Positions 5,751-6,819 of a stretch of DNA of 6,819 nucleotides are shown here, piece after piece. Numbering within the stretch: position 1 is the first letter of the stretch; every line of letters begins with the position of its first letter. Position numbers and translations under genes: made by a program. Source of the stretch: an uncultured Lachnospiraceae bacterium (GTDB taxonomy: Bacteria; Bacillota; Clostridia; Lachnospirales; Lachnospiraceae); the NCBI GenBank assembly GCA_934338765.1, contig CAKRHL010000110.1, forward strand, positions 1-6,819, in the 5' to 3' direction. The notes beneath the pieces are model-generated. The model saw nothing but the letters and a program-made list of their open reading frames with translations, ran no database searches and was not told the DNA's origin.

Positions 5751-6653
5751 TCAGCCTCTGATCCGGAGAAATCCGTTCAGATTTCCGCGCTTTCCATGAC
5801 TTGCCCTGTGTGAAAACAACAGCTCATGATTACAGCAGGTGCAAATTCCCGCCAAATGCATATGTTCCGGTGCTATTCCTGCCTTTTTTAACTGAAACCA
5901 GTTTGCCGCCCATAGATCCAGCTGATATTTCTGTTCTCCTTCTGACGTCACCCGGCCCTTCTTTATGATCTGCCCTATCTCCGGTTGTTCATAAACTTCT
6001 GCAAATTTTTCGGCTACATCTGCACTGACCTCATAACACTCCTGACAGATCGAGGGACCGATCAATACCTGTATATCTTCCACCGCACTACCCATCTCCT
6101 GAAATTTCTGCGCGGTACATTTTCCAATCTCCGCTACAGTCCCTTTCCAGCCGGAATGAGATGAGGCTATGATCTTCTTTTTCGGATCACAAAAAAACAA
6201 GGGTACACAGTCTGCAAAGGAAGTTGCAAGAAGCACCTCCGGAATATCCGTGATCATCCCATCCACACCCTTTAATTTCTTTTCTATGTCTGTTCCACCG
6301 CAATATTTTTCATCGACATAACAAACAGTTGTCTCATGTATCTGATCCGACAGGATCAATTTGTCAGCATCACCGCCGACAGATACACAATATCTGCGAT
6401 AATTCTCACAGACATTTTCTCTGGACTCTCCTCTATCCCATCCAAGATTCAGAGAAGACAGATATCCCTTGCTAACTCCCCCAAGTCTGGTAGAAAAGGT
6501 CAGCTGCAGCCATTTCTGACGATCAAAGGACCGAAAATGAAGATAGGGTACCGGTGCATTTTTTTCAAAAATCGTTTCCTCTTCATCATAATAGCCGCCA
6601 TATTCTTTTGCAGCTGCCATAAACTCTTCCCGGCTCTTCCTTTTCAATTCCAT
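5751..6653 (-). CDS. pgeF: PgeF/YfiH family laccase-domain protein (purine nucleoside phosphorylase / peptidoglycan editing factor)
   Basis: A cytoplasmic protein of the DUF152 (Cu-oxidase_4) family. Members have been shown to act as purine nucleoside phosphorylase and adenosine deaminase; E. coli YfiH has been reported to keep wrong amino acids out of peptidoglycan. The core shows TFSTRLGGVSKGYLSSLNLG (52-71), SDQIHE with His106, FADCVP with Cys149 and HSGWKGT with His166. These three fit the family's metal-binding His/Cys/His set. IGPSICQECYEV (198-209) and the C-terminal CTCCNHELLFSHR (271-283) complete the fold. The 300-residue length includes about 40 extra N-terminal residues. The ATG at 6653 has AGGAGGAG 6 nt upstream and an in-frame TAG just before it, which fixes the start. 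It follows the YraN-family gene by 56 nt, probably in one operon. 'Multicopper oxidase' labels for this family are misleading. Confidence 0.93.
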   Translation of the reverse strand: MELKRKSREEFMAAAKEYGGYYDEEETIFEKNAPVPYLHFRSFDRQKWLQLTFSTRLGGVSKGYLSSLNLGWDRGESRENVCENYRRYCVSVGGDADKLILSDQIHETTVCYVDEKYCGGTDIEKKLKGVDGMITDIPEVLLATSFADCVPLFFCDPKKKIIASSHSGWKGTVAEIGKCTAQKFQEMGSAVEDIQVLIGPSICQECYEVSADVAEKFAEVYEQPEIGQIIKKGRVTSEGEQKYQLDLWAANWFQLKKAGIAPEHMHLAGICTCCNHELLFSHRASHGKRGNLNGFLRIRG

Positions 6654-6709
6654 CGCCTACTCCTCCTACATCCGGTCTCTCCTGTCAACTGCCACTCTCC
6701 TAAAAGAGG

Positions 6710-6819
6710 TTATACAAAGTCAAACGCATTTTCTATATGCTCCAATGTGCCATCTCCCGATATGGCGATCACATCAAAACGACAGGCATGATCCGTGCCA
6801 AATCCATGCTCTTTATAAT
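6710..6819 (-). CDS. YraN (UPF0102) family protein, C-terminal 35 residues (partial)
   Basis: A minus-strand frame enters from the right edge and stops at TAA (6710-6712). The last 35 residues include ACRFDVIAISGD and end HIENAFDFV. This matches the typical end of YraN/UPF0102 proteins, an RFDVV.I.GD segment followed by I.HI.NAF. The family has an endonuclease-like fold related to Holliday-junction resolvases; its role is not well settled. The catalytic EIDLI and VEVK motifs would lie outside the window. The gene is upstream of the PgeF-family gene by 56 nt on the same strand. The assignment rests on a short tail only. Confidence 0.75.
   Translation of the reverse strand, partial: YKEHGFGTDHACRFDVIAISGDGTLEHIENAFDFV

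Overview
The window looks like a piece of low-to-moderate GC Firmicutes chromosome, most likely a gut-type clostridium of the Lachnospiraceae. This rests on strong AGGAGG-type ribosome binding sites, a TTG start, sigma-A-like promoters, the der-plsY-gpsA gene order, and the style of the proteins, including a long divergent PRPP synthetase and an exported FKBP/trigger-factor-like lipoprotein. No species is assigned. There are no mobile elements, CRISPR arrays, tRNA or rRNA genes, and almost all of the window is coding. The longest gene-free stretch is the 209 bp between the two divergent promoters.

Positions 4265 down to 190 (minus strand) form a compact apparent operon, read from right to left: an FKBP-domain lipoprotein with a trigger-factor-like layout, the ribosome-assembly GTPase Der, the membrane acyltransferase PlsY and glycerol-3-phosphate dehydrogenase GpsA. 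The gaps are 24, 2 and 30 nt. GpsA makes sn-glycerol 3-phosphate and PlsY acylates it, so the last two genes are consecutive steps at the entry to phospholipid synthesis. After gpsA comes a 111-nt gap with no recognisable terminator, and then the first 26 codons of an unrecognised gene that runs off the left edge.

Positions 4266-4474 hold two divergent promoters, one for the lipoprotein operon and one for the plus-strand gene at 4475-5662. That gene encodes a 395-residue PRPP synthetase family protein, about 80 residues longer than the usual Prs, with changes at several positions that are normally conserved. It ends in a strong hairpin terminator (5686-5714) that lies between convergent genes and may serve both strands.

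Positions 6819 down to 5751 (minus strand) carry the tail of a YraN (UPF0102) family gene, cut by the right edge, followed by a PgeF/YfiH family gene (laccase-domain purine nucleoside phosphorylase).

Most of this is ordinary housekeeping sequence and I see no clear new multi-gene system. The two points most worth following up are the divergent PRPP synthetase, which may be a catalytic variant or a regulatory paralogue, and the surface-anchored trigger-factor-like lipoprotein co-transcribed with Der and phospholipid genes.
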